A stretch of DNA of 7,809 bases from the NCBI GenBank assembly GCA_031281925.1, contig JAITES010000254.1, positions 1-7,809 of the forward strand, in the 5' to 3' direction. This document shows, one piece after another, positions 1 to 6,708 of the stretch (within the stretch, counting starts at the first letter, position 1; every line of letters begins with the position of its first letter). Below the pieces are notes generated by a model, which searched no databases, was not told the DNA's origin, and saw only the letters and a list, made by a program, of their open reading frames with translations. The DNA comes from Treponema sp. (GTDB lineage Bacteria; Spirochaetota; Spirochaetia; Treponematales; Breznakiellaceae). Position numbers and translations under genes: made by a program.

Positions 1-133
1 TGAAAATAGAGACGGGATATTTGTTCACGTCCACACCCTCTGGAAACGGCATTGAGAACGGGTTTTTATGTCGTTCTATGTGTCGTTTTTCATCCGTATA
101 GGATTGTGAACGCCCTCTGTAAGGGTAGTTCAT
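1..133 (-). CDS. Unrecognised small protein gene, 5' part only (runs off left edge)
   Basis: Reading leftward, an ATG at 133-131 opens a frame that stays open for 44 codons to the window edge. The peptide begins MNYPYRGRSQ and continues polar and basic (KRHIERHK) before a PFPEGVD segment. I do not recognise it, and I see no signal peptide, membrane segment or cysteine cluster. The start is chosen because AAGGAG (minus strand, 146-141) lies 7 bases upstream. An ATG four bases earlier meets a stop after one codon. The gene follows tRNA-Thr and tRNA-Tyr on the same strand with no visible terminator between, so it is probably co-transcribed with them. The good ribosome site and unbroken frame support a real gene, but 44 codons is too short to exclude chance. 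Confidence 0.5.
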   Translation of the reverse strand, partial: MNYPYRGRSQSYTDEKRHIERHKNPFSMPFPEGVDVNKYPVSIF

Positions 134-141
134 TGCATAAC

Positions 142-158
142 TCCTTATCCCATAAGGA
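142..158 (-). promoter_or_regulatory. Hairpin covering the Shine-Dalgarno of the small leftward gene
   Basis: In the leftward transcript TCCTTAT (158-152), GGG (151-149) and ATAAGGA (148-142) form a perfect 7-bp stem, or 6 bp with a 5-base loop if the closing A-U pair opens. The 3' arm contains AAGGA of the AAGGAG ribosome site of the gene starting at 133. It is not followed by a T-run, so it does not look like an intrinsic terminator. It sits between the 3' end of tRNA-Tyr (171) and the gene. It could lower translation, act as a thermosensor-like element, or mark a processing site. The pairing is plain in the sequence, but the function is inferred. Confidence 0.45.
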
Positions 159-170
159 ATTAGCTCATTC

Positions 171-252
171 TGGGGAGTGGAGGATTTGAACCTTCGAAGG
201 CTGAGCCAACAGATTTACAGTCTGCCCCATTTGACCACTCTGGAAACTCCCC
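171..252 (-). tRNA. tRNA-Tyr (anticodon GTA)
   Basis: The 82-base gene folds as a class II tRNA. The acceptor GGGGAGT (252-246) pairs with ACTCCCC (178-172), and the discriminator A is at 171, as expected for Tyr. The anticodon stem GCAGA/TCTGT closes the loop CTGTAAA with anticodon GTA. A long variable arm (GGC-TCA-GCC) typical of bacterial tRNA-Tyr follows, then a TTCAAAT T-loop. No CCA is encoded, so CCA-adding enzyme is needed. One T-stem pair (194/180) is an A·C mismatch. It lies 50 bases downstream of tRNA-Thr in the same transcription unit. Confidence 0.96.
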
Positions 253-302
253 GGGTTACATTCAAAATTCTTGCGTAACTTCAGCGCCGGTCCTTGACAG
301 GA

Positions 303-375
303 AGCCGCCTCCCGGAATCGAACCGGAGACCTCATGATTACAAGTCAAGTGCTCTACCAGCTGAGCTAAGGCGGC
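303..375 (-). tRNA. tRNA-Thr (anticodon TGT)
   Basis: This 73-base tRNA has acceptor GCCGCCT (375-369) pairing with AGGCGGC (310-304) and discriminator T at 303. The D-arm is GCTC...GAGC, the anticodon loop is CTTGTAA with anticodon TGT (342-340), and the T-loop is TTCGATT. The body closely resembles E. coli tRNA-Thr(UGU). No CCA is encoded. The second anticodon-stem pair (348/334, positions 28/42) is a U·U mismatch. It is the first gene of a leftward unit with tRNA-Tyr, and a Thr-Tyr tRNA order is also seen in the enterobacterial thrU-tyrU cluster. Confidence 0.96.
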
Positions 376-390
376 GCAAGAATATTAAAT

Positions 391-419
391 AAATTAGCGG
401 AATAGCCGTAAATAGTCAA
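391..419 (-). promoter_or_regulatory. Sigma-70-type promoter for the tRNA-Thr/tRNA-Tyr unit
   Basis: Reading leftward, TTGACT (419-414) and TAATTT (396-391) are separated by exactly 17 bases. The -35 box matches the consensus at five of six positions, while the -10 box is weaker. The expected start is near 384, giving a leader of about nine bases before the mature tRNA-Thr 5' end at 375. The sigma factor encoded in this window keeps the residues that recognise such boxes. Confidence 0.7.
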
Positions 420-442
420 GGACTCTTGAAAGAATTCGAATT
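416..442. repeat. Two small palindromes between the divergent promoters
   Basis: TCAAG (416-420) and CTTGA (425-429) form an inverted repeat with a 4-base spacer, overlapping the -35 box of the leftward tRNA promoter. AATTCGAATT (433-442) is a perfect 10-base palindrome four bases further right. Either could be an operator. The first may simply arise from two -35-like TTGA cores facing away from each other. I recognise neither as a known regulator site. Confidence 0.3.
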
Positions 443-454
443 TATTGCTACACA
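426..454 (+). promoter_or_regulatory. Possible promoter of the rightward operon
   Basis: TTGAAA (426-431) and TACACA (449-454) are spaced by 17 bases. The -10 box is poor. A better box, TATAGT (466-471), lies nearer the gene, but its only upstream partner, TTGCTA (445-450), is 15 bases away, and a start from it would fall on the ribosome site at 479-483. A rightward promoter must exist in or near this gap, since the upstream genes run the other way. The exact boxes are uncertain. Confidence 0.35.
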
Positions 455-494
455 AATAGGAGCTTTATAGTATTTTGCAGGAGAACCCTTTCCC

Positions 495-959
495 ATGCCC
501 AAGAAGCCATTCTATTCAGAGGGGCTTTATTTTTCCTGTGCCCGCTGTTCTGCCTGCTGCCGGTATGAAAGAGGCTATGTGTTTTTGTCAAAGGCGGATG
601 TTCAAAGTCTGGTGCAGGCCTGTAAAATGGAATATGGGCATTTTGTCCAGGTTTATTGCCGTTGGGTTCCCATGGGGGATGGGAATGAGCGTCTTTCCCT
701 CAGGGAAAAGGCAGGATTTGACTGTATCTTTTGGTCTGACGGGTGTACGGTTTACCGGAACCGGCCTTTGCAGTGCAGAACCTTTCCGTTTTGGGCCTCT
801 GTCCTCAGCTCTCAGGCGGCATGGAAGACGGCGCAAAGCGGCTGTCCTGGAATGGGGCAGGGGGAGTTTCATTCCGGAGAAGAGATTGAAGCCTGTCTCG
901 CAGAACAGCAGGAAGAAAAGCTCATCAGCAGAAAGAATTCCGGGGTGAGGGGGGTATAA
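495..959 (+). CDS. YkgJ-family cysteine-cluster protein (putative metal-binding)
   Basis: This 154-residue cytoplasmic protein carries the signature of the YkgJ/CxxCxxCC family (once annotated as zinc- or iron-chelating, PF03692). Cys15, Cys18, Cys21 and Cys22 form the CxxCxxCC cluster, followed by Arg23. Further conserved positions are Cys77 and Cys84 in the GFDCIFW...GC region, RPLQCRTFPFW with Cys94, and GCPG with Cys117. No molecular function is firmly established for the family; the cysteines suggest a bound metal or Fe-S cluster. The family fit is clear. The start follows AGGAG at 479-483 with an 11-base spacer, longer than usual. An overlapping frame from 475 lacks any family motif. 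The stop TAA touches the next gene's ATG, so the two are probably translationally coupled. Confidence 0.85.
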   Translation: MPKKPFYSEGLYFSCARCSACCRYERGYVFLSKADVQSLVQACKMEYGHFVQVYCRWVPMGDGNERLSLREKAGFDCIFWSDGCTVYRNRPLQCRTFPFWASVLSSQAAWKTAQSGCPGMGQGEFHSGEEIEACLAEQQEEKLISRKNSGVRGV

Positions 960-1904
960 ATGCTTATCCGTTTTTGGGGAGTCCGCGGCTCTCTTCCTTC
1001 GCCTCAACTGCCTTCTCAAATAAAGAGCAAAATATCCTCAATTCTGGAACGCCTTACTCCTGCCGATCTTGAAAGTCCTGAAAGCCGGGAACGCTTTCTT
1101 TCCGGGCTGCCGCCCTGGCTTTTTGGTACCGTGGGGGGCAATACCACCTGTTTGAGCATAGCCGTGGAAGAAAAACCCCAGGAGATCATCGTTTTTGATG
1201 CGGGTTCGGGGCTGAGGGAGCTTGGCATCTCTTTTTCCAAAGAAAAGCCCAAACCAGATCATTATCACGTCTTCTTTTCCCATGTTCATTGGGATCATAT
1301 CATGGGGCTTCCCTTTTTCAATCCTGCATACGACCCTTCGGTTTCCATTGATTTTTACTCTCCCCGGACGGATCTGGAGAAGATACTCAGGGATCAGATG
1401 GTGAGCCCCTATTTCCCGGTAAGCATGGATTCCATGGGAGCAAAAAAAGATTTCCATGTCCTGGAAAAAAGTGTTACCTTAGATACTATAACCGTTTCCT
1501 GGAGGAAGATGAATCATCCGGGGGATTCCTATTCCTACCAGGTAAATGACGGGAAACATCGCTTTATTTTTGCCACCGACACGGAGCTTTCGGCGGAGGA
1601 TTTTATGAAAACCCCTGAAAATATCGAGTATTTTCAGGGCGCCGATGTAATTGTGATGGACTGTCAGTATACTCTGGGCGAAGCCATAGAAAAATACAAC
1701 TGGGGACACAGCGCTTTCAGTCTTGCGGTAGATTTTGCCGCTAATTGGGGGATTAAGCACATGGTCATGTTTCATCACGATCCTACGTATAACGACCGGA
1801 AACTCTTCAACAACCTGCAATCCGCACGCTGGTATACGGAACGGATGAACATCAAGGGGCTCCAGTTATCTCTGGCGATGGAAGGCCTGGAAATAAGGCT
1901 TTAG
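960..1904 (+). CDS. MBL-fold metallohydrolase, phosphodiesterase-like
   Basis: The 314-residue protein is a metallo-beta-lactamase-fold hydrolase close to the PhnP/cyclic-phosphodiesterase group. It opens with RFWGVRGS (4-11), continues with GGNTTC (59-64) and FDAGSGLR (79-86), and has the metal motif HVHWDH (108-113). Later ligands appear at His186 (NHPGDS), Asp207 (FATDTE) and His272/His273 (FHHDP). WGHS (248-251) is typical of this subgroup. An insert of about 40 residues (roughly 16-57), mostly helical with an LPPW stretch, separates the first strand from the GGNT loop. All catalytic ligands are present, so it should bind two metals, but the substrate cannot be read from sequence; a cyclic nucleotide or other phosphodiester is my best guess. 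The start directly follows the upstream TAA, with GAGGGGGG at 947-954 as ribosome site. Confidence 0.85.
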   Translation: MLIRFWGVRGSLPSPQLPSQIKSKISSILERLTPADLESPESRERFLSGLPPWLFGTVGGNTTCLSIAVEEKPQEIIVFDAGSGLRELGISFSKEKPKPDHYHVFFSHVHWDHIMGLPFFNPAYDPSVSIDFYSPRTDLEKILRDQMVSPYFPVSMDSMGAKKDFHVLEKSVTLDTITVSWRKMNHPGDSYSYQVNDGKHRFIFATDTELSAEDFMKTPENIEYFQGADVIVMDCQYTLGEAIEKYNWGHSAFSLAVDFAANWGIKHMVMFHHDPTYNDRKLFNNLQSARWYTERMNIKGLQLSLAMEGLEIRL

Positions 1905-1908
1905 ACTG

Positions 1909-3000
1909 ATGCCCAGACCTCTTGCCGCGCTTATTACAATCTTTTGTATTCTTATTGCCCTTTTCCTGCTCTTTTCCGCAGCCCTGATCGGGGCGGCGGT
2001 CTATTTCAACGCTCCTCCCGTAGGGGAACCGCGGGCAAACATTCAGGATCCCTGGCTTAGAGTAGAAGATTCACATTCCGCGGTTCTTGAAGTTCGTAAT
2101 GGAGAAAGCGCCCGTTCCGTGGGAAACAGGCTGGAAGAAGCCGGTCTCATCCGCAGCCGTTACTTTTGGGATCTCCTGGCCCGCTACCGGAAGGAGTATA
2201 TCAAAACCGGAACCTACAGGCTGGAATTGCCTGTCAGTTCAGTCAGGCTCTATTCGGTTCTGGTTTCCGGAAAACAGCTTCTCCTCCGTGTTACCATTCC
2301 CGAAGGGAATACTCTTAAAAAAACCGCCAGGATACTTGAAGAAGCGGGTATCTGTTCCGCATCCGGTTTTCTTGCCGCTTCGGAGGATAAACGCTTCATA
2401 GAGTCTCTGCATATTCCCGCAGAAACGCTGGAAGGCTATCTCTACCCGGATACTTACTTTTTTCCGCCGAATTACCCCGTACAGCTGGTAATCAAGGCCA
2501 TGACGGATACTTTTTTCAGCCGTCTGGAGAGCATATATCCTGCCGTTTTTGAATTAAGCCCGGAAGAGATCCACCGGAAACTCATTCTTGCCTCGATTGT
2601 GGAACGTGAGTACCGGTTGGCCGAAGAGGCTCCCCTCATGGCGGGAATTTTTTTTAACCGTCTTGAAATCGGCATGGCCCTGCAATCCTGCGCCACCGTG
2701 GAGTATGTGATAACTGAAATCCAGGGAAGGCCGCATCCGGAAGTCCTCTACACTCAGGATACGGAGATCCGTGATCCCTACAACACCTATATCAGGCCGG
2801 GACTTCCTCCGGGCCCCATTTCCTCCCCCGGCTCGGTAGCCCTTAAAGCCGTGTTTGCGCCTGAAAGTTCAGACTACCTTTACTTCCGGCTGGTTGACCC
2901 GGCAACCGGACGGCACTACTTCTCCCGCACTCTCGACGACCATATCAGGGCCGGGGCTCTCTATGTCAAAAGTTCACCTGCGGGGAGGCCGCGCAGCTGA
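1909..3000 (+). CDS. mltG: Endolytic transglycosylase MltG (YceG-like)
   Basis: MltG is a membrane-anchored lytic transglycosylase that cuts nascent glycan strands, which in the family limits peptidoglycan chain length. The 363-residue protein has an N-terminal membrane segment (about 8-33), so the rest lies outside the cytoplasmic membrane. A LysM-like region follows (about 60-130, including VRNGESARSVGNRLEEAG), with TIPEG at 129-133. The catalytic domain contains EGYLYPDTY (175-183), LASIVEREY with Glu232 as the likely catalytic residue (matching E. coli Glu218), FFNRL, LQSCATVEY and GLPPGPI (298-304). HYFSRTLDDH lies near the C-terminus. Length and motifs are normal and nothing appears truncated. 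It starts 4 bases after the preceding stop, with TAAGGC at 1894-1899, and its stop overlaps the dnaG start by one base. Confidence 0.95.
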   Translation: MPRPLAALITIFCILIALFLLFSAALIGAAVYFNAPPVGEPRANIQDPWLRVEDSHSAVLEVRNGESARSVGNRLEEAGLIRSRYFWDLLARYRKEYIKTGTYRLELPVSSVRLYSVLVSGKQLLLRVTIPEGNTLKKTARILEEAGICSASGFLAASEDKRFIESLHIPAETLEGYLYPDTYFFPPNYPVQLVIKAMTDTFFSRLESIYPAVFELSPEEIHRKLILASIVEREYRLAEEAPLMAGIFFNRLEIGMALQSCATVEYVITEIQGRPHPEVLYTQDTEIRDPYNTYIRPGLPPGPISSPGSVALKAVFAPESSDYLYFRLVDPATGRHYFSRTLDDHIRAGALYVKSSPAGRPRS

Positions 3001-4829
3001 TGCCCCGCATCGCCCAGTCTACAATTAATGAAGTAAACGACAAACTGGATGCCCTTTCTGTCATGAATGATTACCTCAAGCTGGAAAAAAAGGGAAACCG
3101 TTATTGGGGTCTCTGCCCCTTTCATAACGAAAAAACACCCTCGTTTACCGTGGATCCCGACAGAAAGATGTACCACTGCTTTGGCTGTGGTAAGGGCGGG
3201 GGAATCATCAGTTTCATCATGGAGATGGATAAACTCACCTTTCCCGAAACTGTCGAAATGCTGGCAAAACGTTTCGGTGTAGAAATAGTGTATGACAAGA
3301 CTTCAGGCCCTGTTCCCGAAGAAGGAACGGTCAAAAAAACCGAAGAATTTTTTGAACTGTACCGCCGGGTAACCGTGAGTTTTCACCATTTTTTGGTGGA
3401 AAAGACTGAAGGCCGGCGGGCCTATGAGTATCTTTTGGATAGGGGCATCAGCAGGGAGATGATTGAACGTTTCAGGCTGGGTTATGCCCCGCAGGATCGG
3501 CGCTGGCTCTATGGGTTTCTCGGTAAAAAAGGCTATTCTCCTGCCTTTCTTGCGGAATGCGGCCTTTTTTCCGAAAAATATCCCCAATCGGCCTTCTTTT
3601 CCGGGCGTCTGATGTTCCCCATCGCGGACCGGCTGCAGAGAACCATTGCATTCGGCGGAAGAATTCTCGGGGAAGAGACAGGCCCCAAGTACATCAATTC
3701 CAGGGATTCGGCAATCTTCAAGAAAGGTCAGACCCTCTTTGCCATAGATCTTGCCCTGCAGGAGATTCGCAGAACCAAGACGGTTTACCTTGCGGAAGGT
3801 TATATGGACGTAATTGCCCTTCATCAGGCGGGAATTTGCAATGCCGTGGCTCCTTTGGGGACGGCTTTTACCGATGAACAGGCAAAATTGCTCCGCCGTT
3901 GGGCGGAAAAGGCCTTTTTGGTCTTCGATTCGGATGCCGCGGGCCAGAGTGCGGCCTATAAGGGCATCCTTACCTGCAGGCGCAATGCCCTTGCCTGCGA
4001 AGTTCTCGTCCCCGGACAGGCGGAAACGTCCCCCGATAAGCCTCTCCCTGCCAAAGATCCGGCGGATATTCTTAAGAATTTTGGCAGTGAAGCATTGCAA
4101 AATAATATGAAATGTTTTATAAATGATTTTGATTATCTTTTGGAAAGAGGCAGAATCCTCTTTGGTACAACCGGGTCGGAAGGAAAGACAAAAGCGGTGG
4201 CATTTCTTTTTCCCTATCTGGAAGCCCTCGATTCCGATGTATCCCGGGATACCTGTATTACTGCTATTGCCGATGCCTTTCGGGTGGATAGGGGGGCGGT
4301 ACAGGGGGATTATAACCGCCGCCTGGAACAGGATCGCAGGCCGTCTGTTCCCGAGGAGGGCAAACAGTCAAAACCGATTCGCGGGAATGAGGAGCTTCAT
4401 CTGCTCACTGCAGTGGCAGTAAATAATTATTTGTACCCGCAATTCCGATCAAGGCTTTCGATACAGGAAATTGAAGATCCGGCCGCCAGAGAACTCTTCG
4501 TTGCTTTGGAAGAGTGTTATGTTCATGAAGAAACAGGCGTCGATGATCTTCTTTCACGTATTTCAGAGGAGGACTTGAGGAATTATATTTCGGAAAAGGG
4601 GAACTCACAGGAATTTTCAGTCAATCCGGAGCAGCTCGTAGAAGACGGCATCCGCAGGGTAAAACAGAGGCGGCTCAAGCATCGTCTGGCCGAAATTGTA
4701 GCAAAGTTGCGTACCCTGAACAAAGAGCAAGGAACGGGACAGGGATTGATGGACAATGACCGGCTTGAGGATCTCCTGGCGGAAAAAAAGTATCTGGATA
4801 CCGAATTGCGGAACTTGGAAGGAAGATAA
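3000..4829 (+). CDS. dnaG: DNA primase DnaG
   Basis: DnaG makes the RNA primers for lagging-strand and origin synthesis, working with the replicative helicase. The 609-residue protein has the CHC2 zinc-binding domain at the N-terminus (Cys39, His42, Cys60, Cys63) and the core RNA polymerase domain with PKYINSRDS. The TOPRIM catalytic site follows, with Glu266 in EGYMD and Asp310/Asp312 in FDSDAAG, one residue off the E. coli numbering. The C-terminal third (about 430-609) is divergent, as usual for the helicase-interaction domain, and ends in a charged coiled stretch. The ATG overlaps the mltG TGA by one base (TGATG), with GGGAGG at 2983-2988. An AT-rich stretch around 4095-4140 contrasts with the rest of the gene. 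rpoD follows after 3 bases. Confidence 0.98.
   Translation: MPRIAQSTINEVNDKLDALSVMNDYLKLEKKGNRYWGLCPFHNEKTPSFTVDPDRKMYHCFGCGKGGGIISFIMEMDKLTFPETVEMLAKRFGVEIVYDKTSGPVPEEGTVKKTEEFFELYRRVTVSFHHFLVEKTEGRRAYEYLLDRGISREMIERFRLGYAPQDRRWLYGFLGKKGYSPAFLAECGLFSEKYPQSAFFSGRLMFPIADRLQRTIAFGGRILGEETGPKYINSRDSAIFKKGQTLFAIDLALQEIRRTKTVYLAEGYMDVIALHQAGICNAVAPLGTAFTDEQAKLLRRWAEKAFLVFDSDAAGQSAAYKGILTCRRNALACEVLVPGQAETSPDKPLPAKDPADILKNFGSEALQNNMKCFINDFDYLLERGRILFGTTGSEGKTKAVAFLFPYLEALDSDVSRDTCITAIADAFRVDRGAVQGDYNRRLEQDRRPSVPEEGKQSKPIRGNEELHLLTAVAVNNYLYPQFRSRLSIQEIEDPAARELFVALEECYVHEETGVDDLLSRISEEDLRNYISEKGNSQEFSVNPEQLVEDGIRRVKQRRLKHRLAEIVAKLRTLNKEQGTGQGLMDNDRLEDLLAEKKYLDTELRNLEGR
4095..4123 (+). promoter_or_regulatory. 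Candidate promoter inside dnaG, upstream of rpoD
   Basis: TTGCAA (4095-4100) and TATAAA (4118-4123) are separated by exactly 17 bases. The -10 box matches at five of six positions and the -35 at four of six. They lie in a conspicuously AT-rich stretch of the dnaG coding region, about 700 bases before the rpoD start. Enterobacterial dnaG is known to carry an internal promoter serving rpoD, so the position makes biological sense. No expression evidence is available here. Confidence 0.35.
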
Positions 4830-4832
4830 GGA

Positions 4833-6662
4833 ATGGAAATACAAACGCAGGAAATAGCGCCCCCCGGGACAGAAAATTCTGAAGTTTCCGGAGCCGCAGC
4901 CCAGGATACGGCAAACCAGGCGCAAGATACTGTAGCGCTGGATCCCGCCGTTATAAAGCTGATTGAATATGCAAAGGAAAAGAAAACCCTCTCCTATGAG
5001 GAATTATCCGATTATCTGCCCGAGCATATCGCCAATACGGACAAAATTGACGAGGTTCTCTCCCTTCTGGAAGCCAATAACATTCAGCTTATAGAAGAGG
5101 AAAACGCCGGAGAAGAAGGCGGGGAAGGCGAGTCCCGAAAGGGCCGGGAAACGGAAAAGAAGCGTCTTGTCTACAGCGACAAGGAATCTTCTGTTGATGA
5201 TCCAATCAGACTCTACCTCCGCGAGATAGGCCGGGAAAATCTCCTCACCGCAGAACAGGAAGTAGAGCTTTCCAAACAAATGGAGGAAGGGGAAAACATC
5301 ATCAAGGGAGTGATCAAAAAATCCGGCATGATCATCCCTGAATTTTATCACATTGCCCAGAAGGCTTTTTCCAAACGGGATCTCCGGGAACTCAATCTTT
5401 CCAAAAAAGAGATAACTGAACACATGACAGAGCGGCGCAGGCTCAACCAGTTCTATAAGGAAACCCTCAGGCTCGTTTTGGGGGATCTGAAAAGCTATAT
5501 TGAGTTGAAACGCAAGATCATCGTCCGCGGCGGCAGTTTTTTTGACGACACTGAACTCAATGAGATTCGCCGCCGAATCATGAAAAATATCGGAGAGTCG
5601 GAAATTCATCCTGAGGAGATCACCGGGTTTTCAGAAAAGTTTATCCAGGCGGCCAAGAAGATAAAACGCTGCAAGAAGGAACAGGAGAGAATCGAAAAGC
5701 ACCTCCGCGTTGCTTCATTGAAGGAACTACGGACTCTGGGCCGTTTTCTCACCATCAAGGAAGAACGGGAACGGCTTGAGGAAGAGTTGGGCCTCAGTTC
5801 CGACGAGATAAAAGAGAAGATCCGCCTTATTCAGGTAACGGAAAAGAAACTCAGGCAGATGGAAGCGGAATTCGAAGAATCAATCGAGAGCATCAATCTT
5901 ATGGCCAAGGAGATAAGCCGCGGCCGGGTGATGATGAAAAACGCTAAAGATCGCCTTATCAAGGCAAATCTGCGCCTTGTGGTTTCTATAGCCAAACGCT
6001 ACACTAACCGGGGACTTCACTTCTTCGATCTGGTACAGGAAGGGAATATCGGCCTTATCAAGGCGGTAGAAAAATTCGAGTATCAGAAGGGCTTTAAGTT
6101 TTCCACCTATGCAACATGGTGGATACGCCAGGCCATAACCCGTTCCATATCGGATCAGGCCAGGACTATCCGGGTACCGGTTCACATGATCGAACAGATC
6201 AACAAGGTGGTCCGGGAATCCCGTCAGCTTCTTCAGGTACTGGGCAGGGAACCCACCGATGAGGAAATTGCCGAAAGGCTCGGCTGGACCGCCCTGAGGG
6301 TAAAGTCGGTAAAGAATGTAGCCCGGGAACCCATAAGCCTTGAAACTCCTATCGGAGAAGAGGAAGATTCACTTCTGGGAGACTTCATCGAAGACAAGGA
6401 TGTGGAAAACCCCGCGAACCAGACGGCTTTCAAGATGGCTCAGGAGCAGATCTTCGAGGTGCTGTCCACGCTTCCTGCCCGTGAACAGGAAGTGCTCAAG
6501 ATGCGTTTCGGTCTGGATGACGGGTATTCATTAACCCTTGAGGAAGTGGGACTCTACTTCAATGTTACCCGTGAACGGATCAGGCAGATTGAAGCAAAGG
6601 CCTTGCGGCGCTTGAGACATCCCAAACGAAGCCGTAAACTGAAGGACTATTTGGATCATTGA
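4833..6662 (+). CDS. rpoD: Primary sigma factor RpoD (sigma-70/SigA)
   Basis: This is the housekeeping sigma factor that lets RNA polymerase recognise promoters. At 609 residues it is near the E. coli length (613). Region 1.1 (about 35-90) is followed by an acidic, glycine-rich linker. Region 1.2 starts at DDPIRLYLREIG (122-133). A long non-conserved charged insert (about 160-365) precedes region 2. Region 2 begins near Asp373, with FDLVQEGNIGLIKAVEKF (398-415). The -10 contact residues Tyr426, Trp429, Trp430, Gln433 and Thr436 are all kept, exactly four positions below E. coli numbering. Region 3 and the GEEEDSLLGDFIED finger (3.2) follow. Region 4.2 has VTRERIRQIEAKALRRLRHP, with Arg580, Glu581 and Arg584 for the -35 box. 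The start has an AAGGAAG ribosome site (4819-4825) about 8 bases upstream. Confidence 0.98.
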   Translation: MEIQTQEIAPPGTENSEVSGAAAQDTANQAQDTVALDPAVIKLIEYAKEKKTLSYEELSDYLPEHIANTDKIDEVLSLLEANNIQLIEEENAGEEGGEGESRKGRETEKKRLVYSDKESSVDDPIRLYLREIGRENLLTAEQEVELSKQMEEGENIIKGVIKKSGMIIPEFYHIAQKAFSKRDLRELNLSKKEITEHMTERRRLNQFYKETLRLVLGDLKSYIELKRKIIVRGGSFFDDTELNEIRRRIMKNIGESEIHPEEITGFSEKFIQAAKKIKRCKKEQERIEKHLRVASLKELRTLGRFLTIKEERERLEEELGLSSDEIKEKIRLIQVTEKKLRQMEAEFEESIESINLMAKEISRGRVMMKNAKDRLIKANLRLVVSIAKRYTNRGLHFFDLVQEGNIGLIKAVEKFEYQKGFKFSTYATWWIRQAITRSISDQARTIRVPVHMIEQINKVVRESRQLLQVLGREPTDEEIAERLGWTALRVKSVKNVAREPISLETPIGEEEDSLLGDFIEDKDVENPANQTAFKMAQEQIFEVLSTLPAREQEVLKMRFGLDDGYSLTLEEVGLYFNVTRERIRQIEAKALRRLRHPKRSRKLKDYLDH

Positions 6663-6672
6663 GACTTTCCCG

Positions 6673-6708
6673 TTCGGAAATGTTTCTGAAGCAGGGCCGC
6701 TGGAGCCC
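6673..6708 (+). terminator. Two small hairpins after rpoD, possible weak attenuator
   Basis: Just after the rpoD stop, TTCGGAAA (6673-6680) and TTTCTGAA (6683-6690) pair with one G·U. GGGC (6694-6697) and GCCC (6705-6708) then form a short stem followed by AATTATTTTA. The second stem is only 4 bp and its T-tract is broken, so full termination is unlikely. Partial read-through between rpoD and the next gene, or an mRNA processing or stability element, is plausible. Confidence 0.25.

Noticed and set aside
294..299. Perfect TTGACA box on the plus strand between the two tRNAs
   Set aside because: No -10-like sequence lies 16-18 bases downstream, and transcription would run antisense through tRNA-Thr.
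475..948. Overlapping rightward frame of 157 codons in the YkgJ region
   Set aside because: Starts with TTG and lacks motifs, while the frame from 495 has the full cysteine signature and abuts the next gene.
2680..2710. LQSCATVEY in MltG instead of the enterobacterial LQSDPTV form
   Set aside because: The Cys-Ala form is, to my knowledge, common in MltG outside proteobacteria, so it is not a sign of lost activity.
3303..4100. Long open frame (265 codons) antisense to dnaG
   Set aside because: It lies wholly inside a clear dnaG on the opposite strand, lacks recognisable motifs, and fits the antisense shadow of third-position-biased codons.
5004..5609. Open frame of 201 codons antisense to rpoD
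   Set aside because: Fully within rpoD, rich in Phe/Leu as expected from reversed Glu/Lys codons, and without a recognised family signature.
5310..5930. Large charged insert between sigma regions 1.2 and 2 as a new domain
   Set aside because: Primary sigma factors of this length normally carry a non-conserved region here, and the total length matches E. coli closely.
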